A DNA stretch of 64,000 bases, from positions 38,327,718-38,391,717 of the forward strand of contig NC_041021.1 of the NCBI RefSeq assembly GCF_004193775.1. Reading direction: 5' to 3'. The notes beneath the pieces were generated by a model that did no database searches, was not told where the DNA came from, and saw nothing but the letters and a program-made list of their open reading frames with translations. Each line of letters opens with the position of its first letter. The stretch's first letter is position 1. The stretch is from Glycine soja. Taxonomy: Eukaryota; Streptophyta; Magnoliopsida; Fabales; Fabaceae. This document shows positions 1 through 12,765 of this stretch, piece after piece. A program made the translations under genes and the position numbers.

Positions 1-331
1 ATTAAGTGGCCAACAATTTTAGAAGTGCAATGGGGAGTGAGACTATAACTTCGTTGCAATAACAATTCGTATATAATAAGATAAATCAAATAAGTCTTTA
101 CATAAAAAAAATATTATCCTTAAAACATAGGCATCTAAACTAATTGAATGCTAAAAATATAACGAAAGTAATCGCGTCTTATTCTAAAGTATTAACCAAA
201 CTAAAATAAATATAACTAAGAAAATTATGTCTTGAAGTTTCCTCAAGGTCAATAACTTCTTTATCGAACTCTAAAAATAACATTTATAATGAGATGATAA
301 TCTCAGTCAATAAATCAATCAAAAAGGAGTT

Positions 332-399
<68 letters not shown>

Positions 400-1460
400 T
401 CCAATAAAATTAAATTGAAGGCAATCATACTTTACTCCAATAACATACTCAAAAAATAAAAATATTAAATAAGCTTTAACATTTCATTGCACTCAAATAA
501 ACTTCACAAACACGACTCACTAATTCTCAAAATCACTATACTCAATTCTTTGATTCTCGAAATCAATGTAGATCTCAAATTTCAAATTTTTCAAAGACTT
601 TATGAGCTCATATGTATGCAATGACGTCCTATTGTCTTCCCCATAAAAAATGAAGATATCCAAAATCTCCTCTTCATCTTCGATGGAGATATCTCCATCT
701 TAGATAAAGGTGTCATTAATATTATATTCAATTATTCAAATACAAGGTATAAACGCGTTGGAAGCATATTCAATTTGCATCAATGTTTATGTATATATTA
801 TTCGTCATTCAAGATTGGAAGTAATTTTAACATGTGAATATAATATAATAAAGTTCAATATAATTCAAATGTAGCTGGACTTATATTTATATACGGTAGC
901 TAAAGGATTTGAAGAGAAAGATGAGACCAATGTAAATAGCTACTGAAAATGTATTTTGCTAATTCTAAAGAAACTAAAGCCACACTATCTTCTCTCATTA
1001 GCTATTTAAATCAAGAAATTATCAACACACAATTTCCTTCGAGGTTATCCACTCATGAAAAAGAACAAGAAACAATAAGCATCATCACTATAATTTTTGT
1101 GATTATACCAATAAGTAAACATCAGACATCTGACCTTGTATAATTAAAATAACTCAAACGTTGAATTCATGCCTAATGAATTCTCGATGGAGATTATCGG
1201 GATACTCAAATTTATATCAAGAATACAAAAACACATCATTTAAAAGTCATACCATGGAAGTTTTGAAAATGGTTGTTTTATTCACCTATTGAAGCAAGTA
1301 ATTTGTTATCCTTTTTTTCTTCTACCAATTACATGGACAGAATTTTTTCACTTTCTTTATTTTTCTCGGTCCTTGAGCAACCCCCAAATAGCAAGAGAGA
1401 TTGTTTATTTGTGTGTTTCTAAGAAAATAAATTGTTTATCCTTATATAAATCGTGTTGTA
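1..1460. other. AT-rich intergenic sequence
   Basis: No gene is supported here. Open frames are short, lack codon bias and are rich in I/N/K/F codons, as expected of AT-rich noncoding DNA. The only structured feature is a dinucleotide repeat at 339-396. Confidence 0.7.
339..396. repeat. (AT)n microsatellite
   Basis: An uninterrupted TA run of about 58 bp. Such long perfect tracts are typically length-polymorphic in plants. Confidence 0.97.
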
Positions 1461-1499
1461 TGTAACATCCCAAAAATAATGATAATATTTATTATAAAA

Positions 1500-1501
<2 letters not shown>

Positions 1502-1543
<42 letters not shown>
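1502..1543. repeat. (AT)n microsatellite
   Basis: A perfect AT/TA run of about 42 bp, lying just inside the left end of the LTR-like sequence. Confidence 0.95.
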
Positions 1544-1545
<2 letters not shown>

Positions 1546-1623
1546 CAATATAGGAGATACATATGTATAGTTTAGATAAGACAAAATAGGATAACTATTT
1601 TATTTTATAATTTTTGAACATAT

Positions 1624-1968
1624 TGTAATAATTTTTTGGTTTGTACGTTTTGGAATGTGAATTGCTCCATCAGTTTTGGAGTTGAAAAGTCAAATATTAA
1701 ATGACTATTAATGAGTGATAATGACTACTAATCGGTGATAATGACTACTAAATACATTCTTGATATAGCACATGTATTTGGTCTTGAGCTCATATCTTTC
1801 ATTTTCATTCGATACACAGTGAAAGCTTGAAAGAATAATCAAAATTATGCAGCTCTTTCATGGCAATGATTGGAGGTATATTTTAATTTTTGTTTTTCCG
1901 TATTTGTTAATGATCTGGGTTTTGTTTTGTAGTTTGTAACATTACAGGTTTGATATTTTAGTCTAACA
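1624..1968 (+). repeat. 5' LTR of the copia element
   Basis: Starts TGTAATAATTTTTTGG and ends TTTTAGTCTAACA. It aligns along its whole length with 6854-7201. It contains an extra ACTACTAATCGGTGATAATG-type segment near 1720-1740 that is absent from the 3' LTR. Confidence 0.95.
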
Positions 1969-1970
1969 TT

Positions 1971-1983
1971 TGGTATCAGGGCC
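1971..1983 (+). other. Primer binding site (tRNA-iMet type)
   Basis: TGGTATCAGGGCC begins two bases after the 5' LTR. This matches the initiator-methionine tRNA 3' end complement used by most plant copia elements, apart from GGG in place of GAG. Confidence 0.85.
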
Positions 1984-2838
1984 TTAATTACCTTTGCCTT
2001 GTCCATTTTCGGTTTTCGATGGAATTTGCGTGAACCACTGAATCACTTAAGATTCTTTGATATTTATTTGTTTTTCATATGTTATATACTTATGTGTTTC
2101 TGGTCACCTTTGCAATTTATGGATTTTTCATTTATTTCATGCATGAATATATTTTGGAATTATTCGGTGCTTATATATTTGAAATCAAATGCATAATATT
2201 ATGTTTCAATTATGAAATTATATATGAGAATTTTATTCATAATTGTATAGTATCTTGATCTTGAAATGCATAATATGATTTATTCTCGTATAATTAAGTT
2301 TTATGTCTAAGTGATCTTTATAATTTTGATTAATTATGGATTAGCCACAACATCTATAATTTTATTAAAATTATATATTAAGTTGTTTAAAGATCATATG
2401 AGGAATTAGACATAATATTGTGATTAATTGTACTTTATATAATGAATTTTATCCCACAGAAATTTTTATTATATTTGTATAATTAATTGGGATAAAATGA
2501 CATATTATTTTTCACGGTTTACCTATAGGGATCATAAGATATGTATAATTTGTCAATTTTATCATAAAGTAAATATTTGCGATAGAAAATCAAATTATTT
2601 CCATGTTGTGCCCGTAAAGCATGAATTTGAGTATGTAATTTGATTATTCTATCATAAAGTTTAATTGTTTCTTATAGAATTAAAAGTTTAGCCCACAAAT
2701 AATTTTTATGTCACAAGATTCAATTTTCTGGTATGTTTACATTGGTAAAACATACAATTAAGATTAATATGTCTCAAATTTTGACATAAGCCTTTGGATT
2801 TTTGTAGTTTCTCAAACTGTTAGTTTTTTTTATATTCA

Positions 2839-5800
2839 ATGTGATGTTTCCAAACTCAAAGGAGATAACTATAAGATATGGAATGAGAGAATTTTTCTGC
2901 AATTGGGATGGATGGACATAGACTATACTATAAGGAAAGATGAACCACCTGCAATCATTGATGAAAGTAACCCAGTTCCTATTGTGCTATATGAGTGGTG
3001 GGAGAGATCCAACCGGTTTAGCGTGATGTTCATTAAGACCAAAATCTCGGCTGGGATACATGGTTTTGTCGACCAACATGAAAAGGTATGAGACTTGCTT
3101 AAGGCTATTGATGACCAGTTTATCACTTCAGATGAGGCTTTAGCAAACACCTTGATCATGAAGTTCTCCTCTCTCCGGCTCACTAGTGTGAAAGGTGTGC
3201 GTGAATATATAATGAAAATGCGAGATATTTCAGCTCAACTTAAGAGACTAGAGGTTGATATGTCTGAGTCCTTCCTGGTGTACTTCATTTTGAACACCCT
3301 TCCGCCGAAACATGGGTAGTTCAAGATTTCCTACAACACACATAAGGACAGATGGTCTATCAATGAATTAATGACCATGTGTGTTCAGGAAGAAGAAAGG
3401 GTTGTAATGGAGATGGTGAAAGTGCATTGCTAACAACGGTTTGTGGGAAGAACAAAGCAACTAAGTCTTGAGCTAATCAAAAGGGGAATGGTAAAATACC
3501 ACCTTAAGCTGATATTAAGAAGGTGGTAAAGTGTTTCTTTTGTAAGAAGAAGGGACACATGAAGAAGAATTACCCCAAATTACAGAAATGACTTGAGTAG
3601 AAAGGTAAATCAATCTCATTAGTATGTTATGAATCTAATATGCCCAGTGTTAATATTAACACCTGATGGATTGATTTTGGATCTACAATCCGTATTGCAA
3701 ATTCTTTATAGGGTATGCAAAACCCAAGGAAACCAGTGGGAAGTGAGCAAAACATTTTATCAGGCAATAAGTTAGGCTCACCTGTGGAGGCTATTGGAAC
3801 TTGCATTTTAACTTTAAATAGTAACTTTATTTTTAAATTAGAAAGGACCTTTTATGTGTCAAGTTTTTCTCGAAACTTGATTTATGTTTCTAGACCTGTA
3901 CCTTTTGGTTATTCCTTTAATTTTAAAGACACGTAGTTTGAGTTATTTTATAATTCTGAATATGTTGGAAATGATATCTTGTCTGATGGTCTTTATCTTC
4001 TTGGCTTACAAATTTATGTCACTTATAGTTTAATTCATGTTCAAACTAGTATTAAAAGTGCTAACAAGAGTTCAAGCATATTAGAAATAATTCATACTGA
4101 TATTTGTTGTCCAGATATGGATGCATGTGGTCAGAAATATTTTATCACCTTTATAAATGATTATTCATGATATATGAATGTTTATTTGCTTCATAAAAAA
4201 ATGAAGCATTGGATGCCTTCAAGAATATTAAGGTTGAAGTTGAGAACCAACGTGGCAAGTAAATAAAGATAGTGAGATCAGATAGAGGTGGAGAATATTA
4301 TGACAAATATACTGAGAATGGACAAACACCTAGTCCTTTCGCAAAGTTTCTTCAAGAAGATAAGATTGTTGCCTAGTACACTATGTTTGGTTCTCCAAAT
4401 CAGAATGGTATGACAAAAAGAAGGAACCAAACATTATTGGACATGGTACAGAGCATGCTTAGCAACTCCAATATTCCTAAATCCTTGTGGGCTGAAGCAC
4501 TAAAGACAACAATGTATATATTAAACTGTGTTCCAATCAAGGTTGTCCCAAAGACACCTTTTGAGTTGTTTAAAGGTTGGAAACCGAGTTTGAAACATAT
4601 GTGTGTTTGGGGTTGTTCGTCTGAAGTGAGAGTATATAACCCACAAGAGAAGAAACTTGACCCGAAGACTATTAGTGGATATTTCATTGGTTATGCCGAA
4701 AGGTCTAAAGGTTATAGGTTTTACTGTTCATATCATATTACTAGGATTGTGGAATCAAGAAATGTCAAGTTTCTTGAAATTGACTTGATTAGTGATAGTG
4801 ATCAATTGAGGGATTTAGGTTCTGAAATTGATCATATAAAGTCTCAACCTTTCACATTAAGTGAAAGATTAGTTGTAATTCATACCCCTAAAGTTCAAAG
4901 GGCCGATGAACAACAAATGACTAGCATTTCACAACCTGTTGCTAATAATCTAGTAGATCAGTTATTCCTAATGATTATATTGTATATTTGCAAGAATCTG
5001 ACTATAATATTGGAGTTGAAAATGATCCCAAAAATTTTGATTAAGCCATGAGATGTAAAAAGTCAAATTTATGGTATGATGCCATGAAGGATGAAATGAA
5101 TTCCATGCAGAGTAACGGAGTTTGGAACCTTGTATAGTTGCCTAATGGGGCAAAGACTATTGGCTGTAAATGGGTCTTTAAGACCAAAAGGAATTCATTA
5201 GGCAACATTGAGAGATACAAGACAAGACTCATTGCTAAGCGATTTACTAAAAAAGAAAGAATTGACTACACAAAAACTTTTTCTCCTGTATCTAAGAAAT
5301 ATTCTTTTCGTATCGTCTTGGCATTAGTTGCTCATTTTGACATTGAGTTGCAACAAATGGATGTGAAGCATAACCTTTCTTAATGGTGATTTAGAGGAGG
5401 AGATTTATATGAAACAACCTGAAGGTTTCTCCTCTAGCAGTGGTGAGCATTTGCTTTACAAGCTTAATAAATCTATATATGATTTAAAACAAGCCTCCCG
5501 TCAGTGGTACCTTAAGTTTCAAGGGATAATTTCTCCATTTGGTTTTGATGAAAATCCTATGGATCAATGCATATACCACAAGGTTAGTAGGAGTAAAATA
5601 TGTTTTTTTGTTTTATATGTAGATGATATTTTACTTGTAGGGGTTTGCTACATGATGTGAAACAATTTCTCTCTAAGAATTTTGACATGAAGGATATGAG
5701 TGATGCATATTATGTCATTGGCATTAAGATTCATAAAGACAGACCTCAAGGTATTTTAGGTCTATCACAGGAAACTTATATTAACAGAATTTTAGAGAGA

Positions 5801-6552
5801 TTTCAGATGAAAGATTGTTCACCAAGTGTCGCTCCAATTGTGAAGAGTGATAGGTTAAATTTGAACCAATGCCTAAAGAATTTTGAGAGGGTACAAATGA
5901 AAAACATTCATTATGCTTCAGTTGTTGGAAGCCTCATGTATGCTCTAATGGAATGTTAGGAAGATATCAGAGTAATCAAAGTATTGGCCATTGGAGAGCT
6001 GCAAAGAAAGTGACGAGATACCTTCAAAGGACCAAAGATTACATGTTTATGTATAAACAGACAAACAATATAAATGTGATTGATTATTCAAACTCAGACT
6101 TTGCTGGCTGTGTTGATTCTCACAAATCAACATCTGAGTATATTTTCTTGATGGCTAGTGGAGTTATTTTGCGGAGAAGTGTTAAGCACACTTTGACTGC
6201 TACTTCTACCATGGAAGTTGAGTTTGTCTCTTTCTTTGAGGTTACATCACATGGTATATGACTTAATAGTTTTATTTTTGGGCTGAAGATAGTTGATACT
6301 ATTTCAAGACCTTTGAGAATTTTTAGTGATAACTCAGTTGCTGTCTTTATGGATAAGAATAACAAAAGTGGAAGTTGAAGTAAACACATTGACATTAAGT
6401 ACTTAGCCATTAGAGAAAGAGTAAAAGACAAGAAAGTGGTCATTGAACGTATAAGCATTGAGTTGATAATCGTTGATCCTTTGACTAAGGGTATGCCACC
6501 GTTTAAATTAAAGGATCATGTAGAGAGAATGAGACTTGGTTCCACTTTATGA
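2839..6552 (+). pseudogene. Copia gag-pol polyprotein, multiply broken
   Basis: Visible in order: gag (about 2840-3340), a CCHC knuckle (3532-3573), protease (about 3660-3940), integrase core (about 4080-4700), reverse transcriptase (about 5140-5900, with the YVDD active site intact at 5616-5627), and RNase H (about 5990-6550). Lesions seen directly: the last knuckle cysteine position is Tyr; the protease motif reads DFG at 3673-3681 where the family has DSG; the segment between protease and integrase core is too short and lacks the HHCC zinc-binding domain, implying an internal deletion; the third integrase catalytic residue is Lys (codon 4416-4418) where the family has Glu; in-frame stops occur near 3318, 3710, 4168 and 5135; frameshifts occur near 5380, 5650 and 5950, the last with a short deletion between RT and RNase H. 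It cannot make a functional polyprotein. Frame changes allow a domain reading but no continuous ORF. Confidence 0.93.
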
Positions 6553-6842
6553 TTGTATACATACATGTTAGAGTTGAAACTTTTATATTGTGATATTTTC
6601 TCATATTTAGGTGCACATTCATTTATTTGAGAAAAATTATATTTTGAACAAAGAATAAACATTGAGTTTATTCATTAAGTTTTATTATCACCTTAAGTAT
6701 ACTACTTGGGAAATTGAGCATGTTGTAATACATGGATGATATTACTCGTTATAAGAGGAACTATCGCTATGATTCTTATGTTCATTTCTTAAGAAGATTG
6801 AGCATTGACTTATTTTAATCAATGAGTCAAAACGTTTAGATC

Positions 6843-6853
6843 AAGTGAGAGAA
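6843..6853 (+). other. Polypurine tract of the copia element
   Basis: AAGTGAGAGAA lies immediately before the TG of the 3' LTR, the position and composition expected of the plus-strand primer. Confidence 0.75.
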
Positions 6854-7201
6854 TGTAATAATTTTTTGGTGTACGTTTTGGAATATCAATTGCTCCATCA
6901 GTTTTGGAGTTGAAAAGCCAAATATATGACTACTAATGAGTGGTAATGTCTACTAAATGCATTCTTGATGGTAGAATGCCTATGTATAACACACGTATTT
7001 GGTCCCTGAGCTCATATCTTTCATTTTCGTTTGATACACTGTCTACAGATAGTGAGTGAGAGCTTGAAAGAACCAAAACAAGACAATTCTTTCATAGCAA
7101 TGGCTAGAGGTATATTTTGATTTTGTTTTTTCGTATTTGTTAATGCCTTGTGTTTTGTTTTGTAGTTTGTAACATCACATGTTTGATATTTTAGTCTAAC
7201 A
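6854..7201 (+). repeat. 3' LTR of the copia element
   Basis: Starts TGTAATAATTTTTTGG and ends TTTTAGTCTAACA. It is collinear with 1624-1968. An insertion near 6976-6990 (GGTAGAATGCC) and a missing 20-bp block show independent decay since insertion. Confidence 0.95.
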
Positions 7202-8035
7202 CATATTAGTTTATCTTATATTTATATATAAGATAAATAAATTAAGATAAGATATTAGATTTATATTATATTTATATTTAAGATAAATAAGATAAGATAT
7301 GATGCAATCAATAGTATATAATTAAATTGTTATAAATTAGTATAAATAGAGATTAGAAGAATTAAGGGACATCAATTGGAGAGAAACTTAGAAACAAAGT
7401 ATAAAGTGAGATAAAAACAGTTGAAAAAATAGGAACACATAGGAAGGGAACGTCATGTGACTATAGGATATGCCGTAACATTTAATCTAAAAGCTTAAGA
7501 AGGTTTTCAAGAGGTAAGTAAAATGTACTCTTAAAACTTCCACGGTATAATTGTTTTGAGAATGTATAATTTTGTTTGTGCTTTTGATATAAAGGGATTG
7601 AAATTTATCGGTATTCACAAAAATATGGTTGGATTATATTTGAAACCTTAAATATATTGGGTATGATATTAAATGGATTTTTGTGATAGTAATTATGTTC
7701 TAATACCGTGATGGTTCCTTCTATTTTCCTTCCACACAAAATTATTATTTTGATGGGAATTTGATGCTTCGATCGCCTTTAGTGGTGTAAGCATAAATGA
7801 AGAATTATTGCATGACTCCAATACTCTTATATTTTGAGACTTGTTTAACCAACCTTTCTTGATCTTTTTTTTTATTATCTTTAACCAATCTAATATATTT
7901 ATTATATTAACATATTTTCAAAATAAAATTAACAATATAATATATTAAAATAATTTAATTTATATTTTCTTCTACTAAAAGATATATTTAAATATATTTA
8001 TCTAAATAATTATTGGATTAATTTTGGGATGTTAT

Positions 8036-11000
8036 AAAGACGTGGTAATAGCAACATGAAATGCCTTTTGGGTGAGGTTGTGTCACTTGAGGCTCCATGA
8101 GCTTGCATTTCCGACTACCTGGATTGACATTTCAAGCATTCACATCCATATGTGACTCCACCAGAAGAAGGAAAAGCACCATGTAACCCTGTATTGTACC
8201 ATTCACTTCGGACGACAACCTTATCCTCCGAGTTTGCTAGACAACTATCGGATTATGTGCATGGTGCAAACTACACTTGTGAGGTAATTTAATACAACGT
8301 TTTGATTATTTTGTTCTAATTTTTATCAAAAATAATTATTAATTGTATTTCTCCTTTATGTAGGATAATGATTTACACACTAGGGTGAGAACAGTAACTC
8401 CCTAAATTGTTTGTTAAACGAGTGATAAGCCAAATAATAGGCTTTTGGTTTGGGCGGCTTCATTAAGTATAAAAAAAATGAATCAATATATTTTCAACGC
8501 ATATAGATCTTCATCAATAAGGAAATCCATCTTATAGCATGTGGGTTAATGTGATTTGATATCCGTTCAAAGACCAGATCGACCTTCAAATTCGGATCTT
8601 AGAGTTAGGGCAGCCACTTATCAGCAAAAATCTTATTTTTTCTTTTTCCCATTGCCTATATATCATGCATATGAATCCTTTGAGGATATGAATCCTTTGA
8701 GGATACTAATCCTCCAAGCCCAAAAAATAAGTAGAGTCAAATGCTTCTAAAATCTTATACAACATCTTCAACGAAATCCAGTGAACTTTTTATTCCTCAT
8801 ATTTCTTCAACCACCAAAAATTAGAAATCATAGATTCAATTTCTAAGCAACAAGTAAATATTAATGGGTCCTTGAAAGTTGAAACAGCTCATAATATACA
8901 GGTGGACATGGCCCGTACCGTACCACTTCTTTGATAAGTGAATATTCTTAGTTACCCTGTCATTGACAAAAACTTTTTCTTTCCTCTTCCACAAACACCG
9001 GATATGGCACAAGAGGAAATAACCTTCTTCGAATTTCCAATAAGTGTTAGGAGGGCCAACATATTTGGAAATTGGAATGAGTGGGACCAATGGGGAAGGC
9101 CACACGTATAATCTCTTGCTCTTCCTAAGTACTGCCCAACAATAACCTAAACATGGTCCACAATTACGACATTATCATCCACCACTCATTCAGGAAAACT
9201 TACATATGGTCTTTTATATCATTCACATAGTCACATGGCTAGTGGCACATGTGCTGTTAATATCAATCATATTGTATCATCAACTCATACCCAACGGCTA
9301 GTTGACTCATTCTCTCTCGCATAAATTAACTTTAGTTATATTTTATAATATAAATACAATAAAATATTATAACGTATTCAACCATTATACTATCTCAACT
9401 ACATTAAAGTACCCAATGAAATACATATATCAATTATCAAATAATGATTCCACAGTCATCATAGGATATTTATCCATACATATGCCAAGTATCACAATAC
9501 AGTGTATAAAAACTCTGATTCTAACTCTTTTAACTGCCCTTTTTTACATTGGTATAGCGATTCTTTTCCCTTTTGAAAGAATTTATTTTGAACTGTGATT
9601 TAGTACATAAAAATGCATAATTCCGTTTCACTATTCAAACAAACAAGTCCTTATTTGAGTTACTTGTTCCTCTGCTGCCTCATTCTGTATATTATTATTG
9701 CGGTGTATGTATTACGTAGCATCGATGGCATGTAAAATTTTACAAAATCATTATGACTACTAATCTGAAAACAAATTTAACAAGTGTACGTTTTCGCTTG
9801 CATATTGATTGGATTATTTATTTGTCGCTGTTAATAAAAAAAATGTAAAAAGGATGTAGGTGTATTTTATTATCCACACTTGCCTTTCTTTCTTTTAATT
9901 TTTTTAGTGCATAATAGTGACTATAACTAATCTTAGGGGATTCTTTTAACTGATCAATGTATTTAGACAGTAGCGATTTTGATTATATATAAAAGAATAA
10001 AAGATTAATTATCCGTAGTTTTATATAAATAAATAGTACGGTAAAACAAAAGTTGACTCCTTAAATGTTAGCCCGACGGCCAAGCACTACAAAACAACAA
10101 GCAGTGTGGCGGTTACTTCGAGGAAATATTTTAGCAGCAAATCCATTGTTTTTATCTTTTGCTATTTTAGTAATTTTTTAAAAAAAATACATGACTTATA
10201 AATATTTTTAAAATTAAAGAAAATTACAAAATTTATTTTATTATAATTATATAAAAATATTTTTCATTTAAGAAAAGTAAAGCAATAAAGGTAATAAAAA
10301 AAAGGAAGGCTTGATTAAGAAATTAATAAATACGAAAACATTTAAAAAAAATTCAGATTAACTAACTTTTTTTTTTTGACAAAGATTGACTAACTTTATT
10401 ATGCAGTTATAATATTCTTTACCAAAAAAAAATCATATTCTTAATTCTTAAATCAAGATTTCAAAGACACCTATTAGTAAATTTTCATAACAGAAAAGTA
10501 TTTAATGAATGCAAATTTTGGTATTGACCAATAGTAGTATTTGCATTAATTTATTTGACTCTGTTTCCTTTTTATTTTCTCATATAACACGTACACATAG
10601 TACAGTAGTTTACAATATCACGTATCTCTCGTGGATCAACTAAGCCGAATAACCTTAGCACGTGCTGAGAACAGTGACTGAACGATCCTGAACATGGATG
10701 ATTCCACACTCACGAATAATAGAATAGAACAAAATAAGATTATTAGAAATTGTCCTTAAAATAACATTACTAATATCAATGGATCTTCTTGCTCCCCAAT
10801 ATTATTTGCATTAATTATCAGTAAAACGTGGATTGAGATTGCATCTGATAATATTAGTACCATACGAATCAACTAACTTTTGTAATTCCTCGGTTGAAAA
10901 ATTTATCTTAATGAAATCTCCTTTTTAAAATATATATGTTTTTTATTTATTTATAAAACTCAAATCAAATCCTTATTTAAAAAAAATTGAATCCATTACC

Positions 11001-11357
11001 AATCAGTTGATGTTAGTTGATAATATTATTAAAAGATAGCCAAAATTTTCTGTGCAGTGCAGAAAAGAAAAAGGGAGTAGTGGATTTTGCTTTGTTTCTT
11101 CGAAACTAAGCATAAAACAGCGTAACAGTATCCATCCATGGCTTCACCTGCAAGCCAACCCACCAAACCCTTGTCATTCACTCCCACCTATCTGCAACTC
11201 TAAACCCAATATACCCACGGGCCACGGTCGGTGACGCTATAATCCAAATTACGGTGTCGTTTTCAGTTCGTTTAAGCATCACCCTTCCCAATTGTATTCA
11301 CTACTACCAGTATCTTAATCTAATCCCCAACCACACCTAAACCAAACCATCAGCATA
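8036..11357. other. Intergenic, with one weak exon-like stretch
   Basis: No gene is supported. At about 8110-8285 there is a less AT-rich stretch whose plus frame reads through without a stop for some 45 codons, ending before GTAATTTAA. It resembles a decayed exon, but I do not recognise the product. A CACGTG core lies at 10659-10664. The last 350 bases before the hemerythrin gene become CT/CA-rich, as in a plant 5' flank and leader. Confidence 0.5.
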
Positions 11358-12765
11358 ATGGGGAACTGTTTGGGGAAGTCGGAGAAATTAACGGCGGAGA
11401 TTGTTCCACGCGACGGGGCCAAAGTGTATCCCACCGTCCGCTTGCACGGCTCGCCCAAGAGCATTCTCGCCGCCTACATCCGTTTCGCGCTTCTCCACAA
11501 GTCCGTTTCGTTGGACTTCGTGGAAACGGAAACGGTGCGCGTGGGAGGGTCCGAACCGGAGGGTGGTGCGGTTACGCTTCAGGTGGGGTCGGAGGTTGTT
11601 TCGGGTTCACGCGAGACGCTCCTGCGGTTCATCGACGCGCGCTTCCCTGGGCCCTCGCTTGGGAGCGGGAGTGGGAGGGACGATGAAACGACGCCGTTGC
11701 TGGCGAGCTTGACGCGGGTGCACCACACGAGCATGCTGTGGCACGTGGAGAGAATGGTTAAGTGGGCGGAGGATCTGACGACACGTGGCGGAAAGAAGAT
11801 CGTTGATCCTTCCGTGGGGACTCCCAGGATGGAGATTAGAAAATTCGGCCGGAGCTACTCCGAGCTGCTTGAGCTCATGATGGAACACGCGCAGATGGAA
11901 GAAACCATTCTCTTCCCTCTTTTTGATAAGGCCGATCGAGGTAAGATAATTTTTAGAATTTTTTTTATTATAAGATAAATTTGATGTCACATATTTTGGT
12001 ATGATTTAGTAGTAGGCCAGGCCATGTGGAATTTTACTTGCCTTTGAAGCAATGCTGTGAATGAATATTTGTGTTATACTATGTTAATTGTTTTTGGAAA
12101 ATAAAAATGCAGGGCTTGCTAAAGCTGCAAAAGAGGAACATGCTAGGGACCTACCTCTCATGAATGGCATAAAAGAAGTCATAAAATCTGTTGGGGTTTT
12201 GGACTCTGGCAGCCCTGATTACCATGAGGCTTTGTACAGCCTTTCTTCTCGGCTCAAATCATTGCAGGTATGTTCAGCTCCCAGAAATAATTAACAAATT
12301 GAGATTTTTATAGTTTCTATCCGATTGCTAGCATGTTTGGAAATCTTTTGAGAAATAAGAAATCAAGCCTGAGACGTGGATGCTAAAACTATTAGTGTAT
12401 TTGGAAACAGATTTCAGAAGTGATTTTTTTTTTTTTTATGTCTTTTTGAGATCTGGATGTGTGTGTTTTTCTATATTAGGAGCGTGATTTTGTTGTTAAT
12501 TTGTTTTTAGGGGCAATGCAAACAGCATTTTGCAGAAGAGGAGGTGGAGTTACTTCCGCTAATGGAGGCGTTGGAGTTGAGCAAAGAGCAAGAGGTGAGT
12601 GCACTTGAGCAGTGTTTTGATGTGATGCAAGGAACACATGGTCGGTTGTTGAAGTTTCTTCTTGAAGGTCTCCCTCCTCATGATGCTATGAAGTACTTGG
12701 ACTTGATCAGCAAGTGTAGGGACAAAGAAAAAATGGAATCTATGCTCCAGAAGATAGTTAAGTGA
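11358..12765 (+). CDS. Hemerythrin HHE-domain protein with thioredoxin-fold-like N-terminus
   Basis: Three exons: 11358-11940, 12113-12267 and 12511-12765 (introns GT-AG; phases 1 and 0), giving 330 residues. The start MGNCLGKS is the first ATG and fits N-myristoylation at Gly2 with a palmitoylatable Cys4, so membrane attachment is inferred. Residues about 26-97 (LHGSP near 29-33, RFIDARFP at 90-97) look like the N-terminal half of a glutathione transferase/thioredoxin fold. The rest is helical with two H-x3-EE iron-site motifs (H177-E181/E182; H252-E256/E257), extra candidate ligands H122, H123, H129, H204 and H289, and the following LFPL/LLPL typical of HHE domains. Such domains bind a di-iron centre and are linked to iron, oxygen or redox sensing; the exact role of this plant family is not established. 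It lacks the RING/zinc-finger region of BRUTUS-type E3 ligases, so it is a small stand-alone member. Confidence 0.9.

Larger units (their letters stand above)
1624..7201 (+). mobile_element. Ty1/copia LTR retrotransposon, full structure, coding region dead
   Basis: The element runs from the TG of the 5' LTR to the CA of the 3' LTR, 5,578 bp. It is flanked by a 5-bp direct repeat CATAT (1619-1623 and 7202-7206), the usual copia target duplication size. Internal landmarks are in the expected order: tRNA-Met-type primer binding site, gag, protease, integrase, reverse transcriptase, RNase H, purine-rich tract. The domain order, with integrase before RT, identifies copia rather than gypsy. The LTRs differ by many substitutions and a roughly 20-bp indel, and the coding region carries many stops, so the insertion is not recent. 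It is nested in an older LTR-like sequence. Confidence 0.93.
1461..8035 (+). mobile_element. Older LTR-like element with inverted-repeat ends, split by a copia insertion
   Basis: The left end starts TGTAACATCCCAAAAATAAT (1461-1480). The right end (8014-8035) reads TTAATTTTGGGATGTTATA, nearly its reverse complement, with a shared 13-bp core TAACATCCCAAAA. Without the copia element (1624-7201 plus one copy of its target duplication) the outer sequence is about 1 kb. A TATAAATAGAG motif lies at 7342-7352, followed by transcript-leader-like sequence with AAGCTTAAGAAGG. Plant LTRs of the Ty3 group often start TGTAACA and end TGTTACA, so a solo or broken LTR in plus orientation is my best guess. 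Against this, the last dinucleotide is TA rather than CA and I found no flanking target duplication. A weak primer-site-like string TGGTAATAGC follows at 8043. It could instead be a TIR DNA element. Confidence 0.45.

Noticed and set aside
8836..9105. 89-codon minus-strand frame
   Set aside because: No family resemblance and no supporting splice or promoter features; may be chance in a less AT-rich patch.
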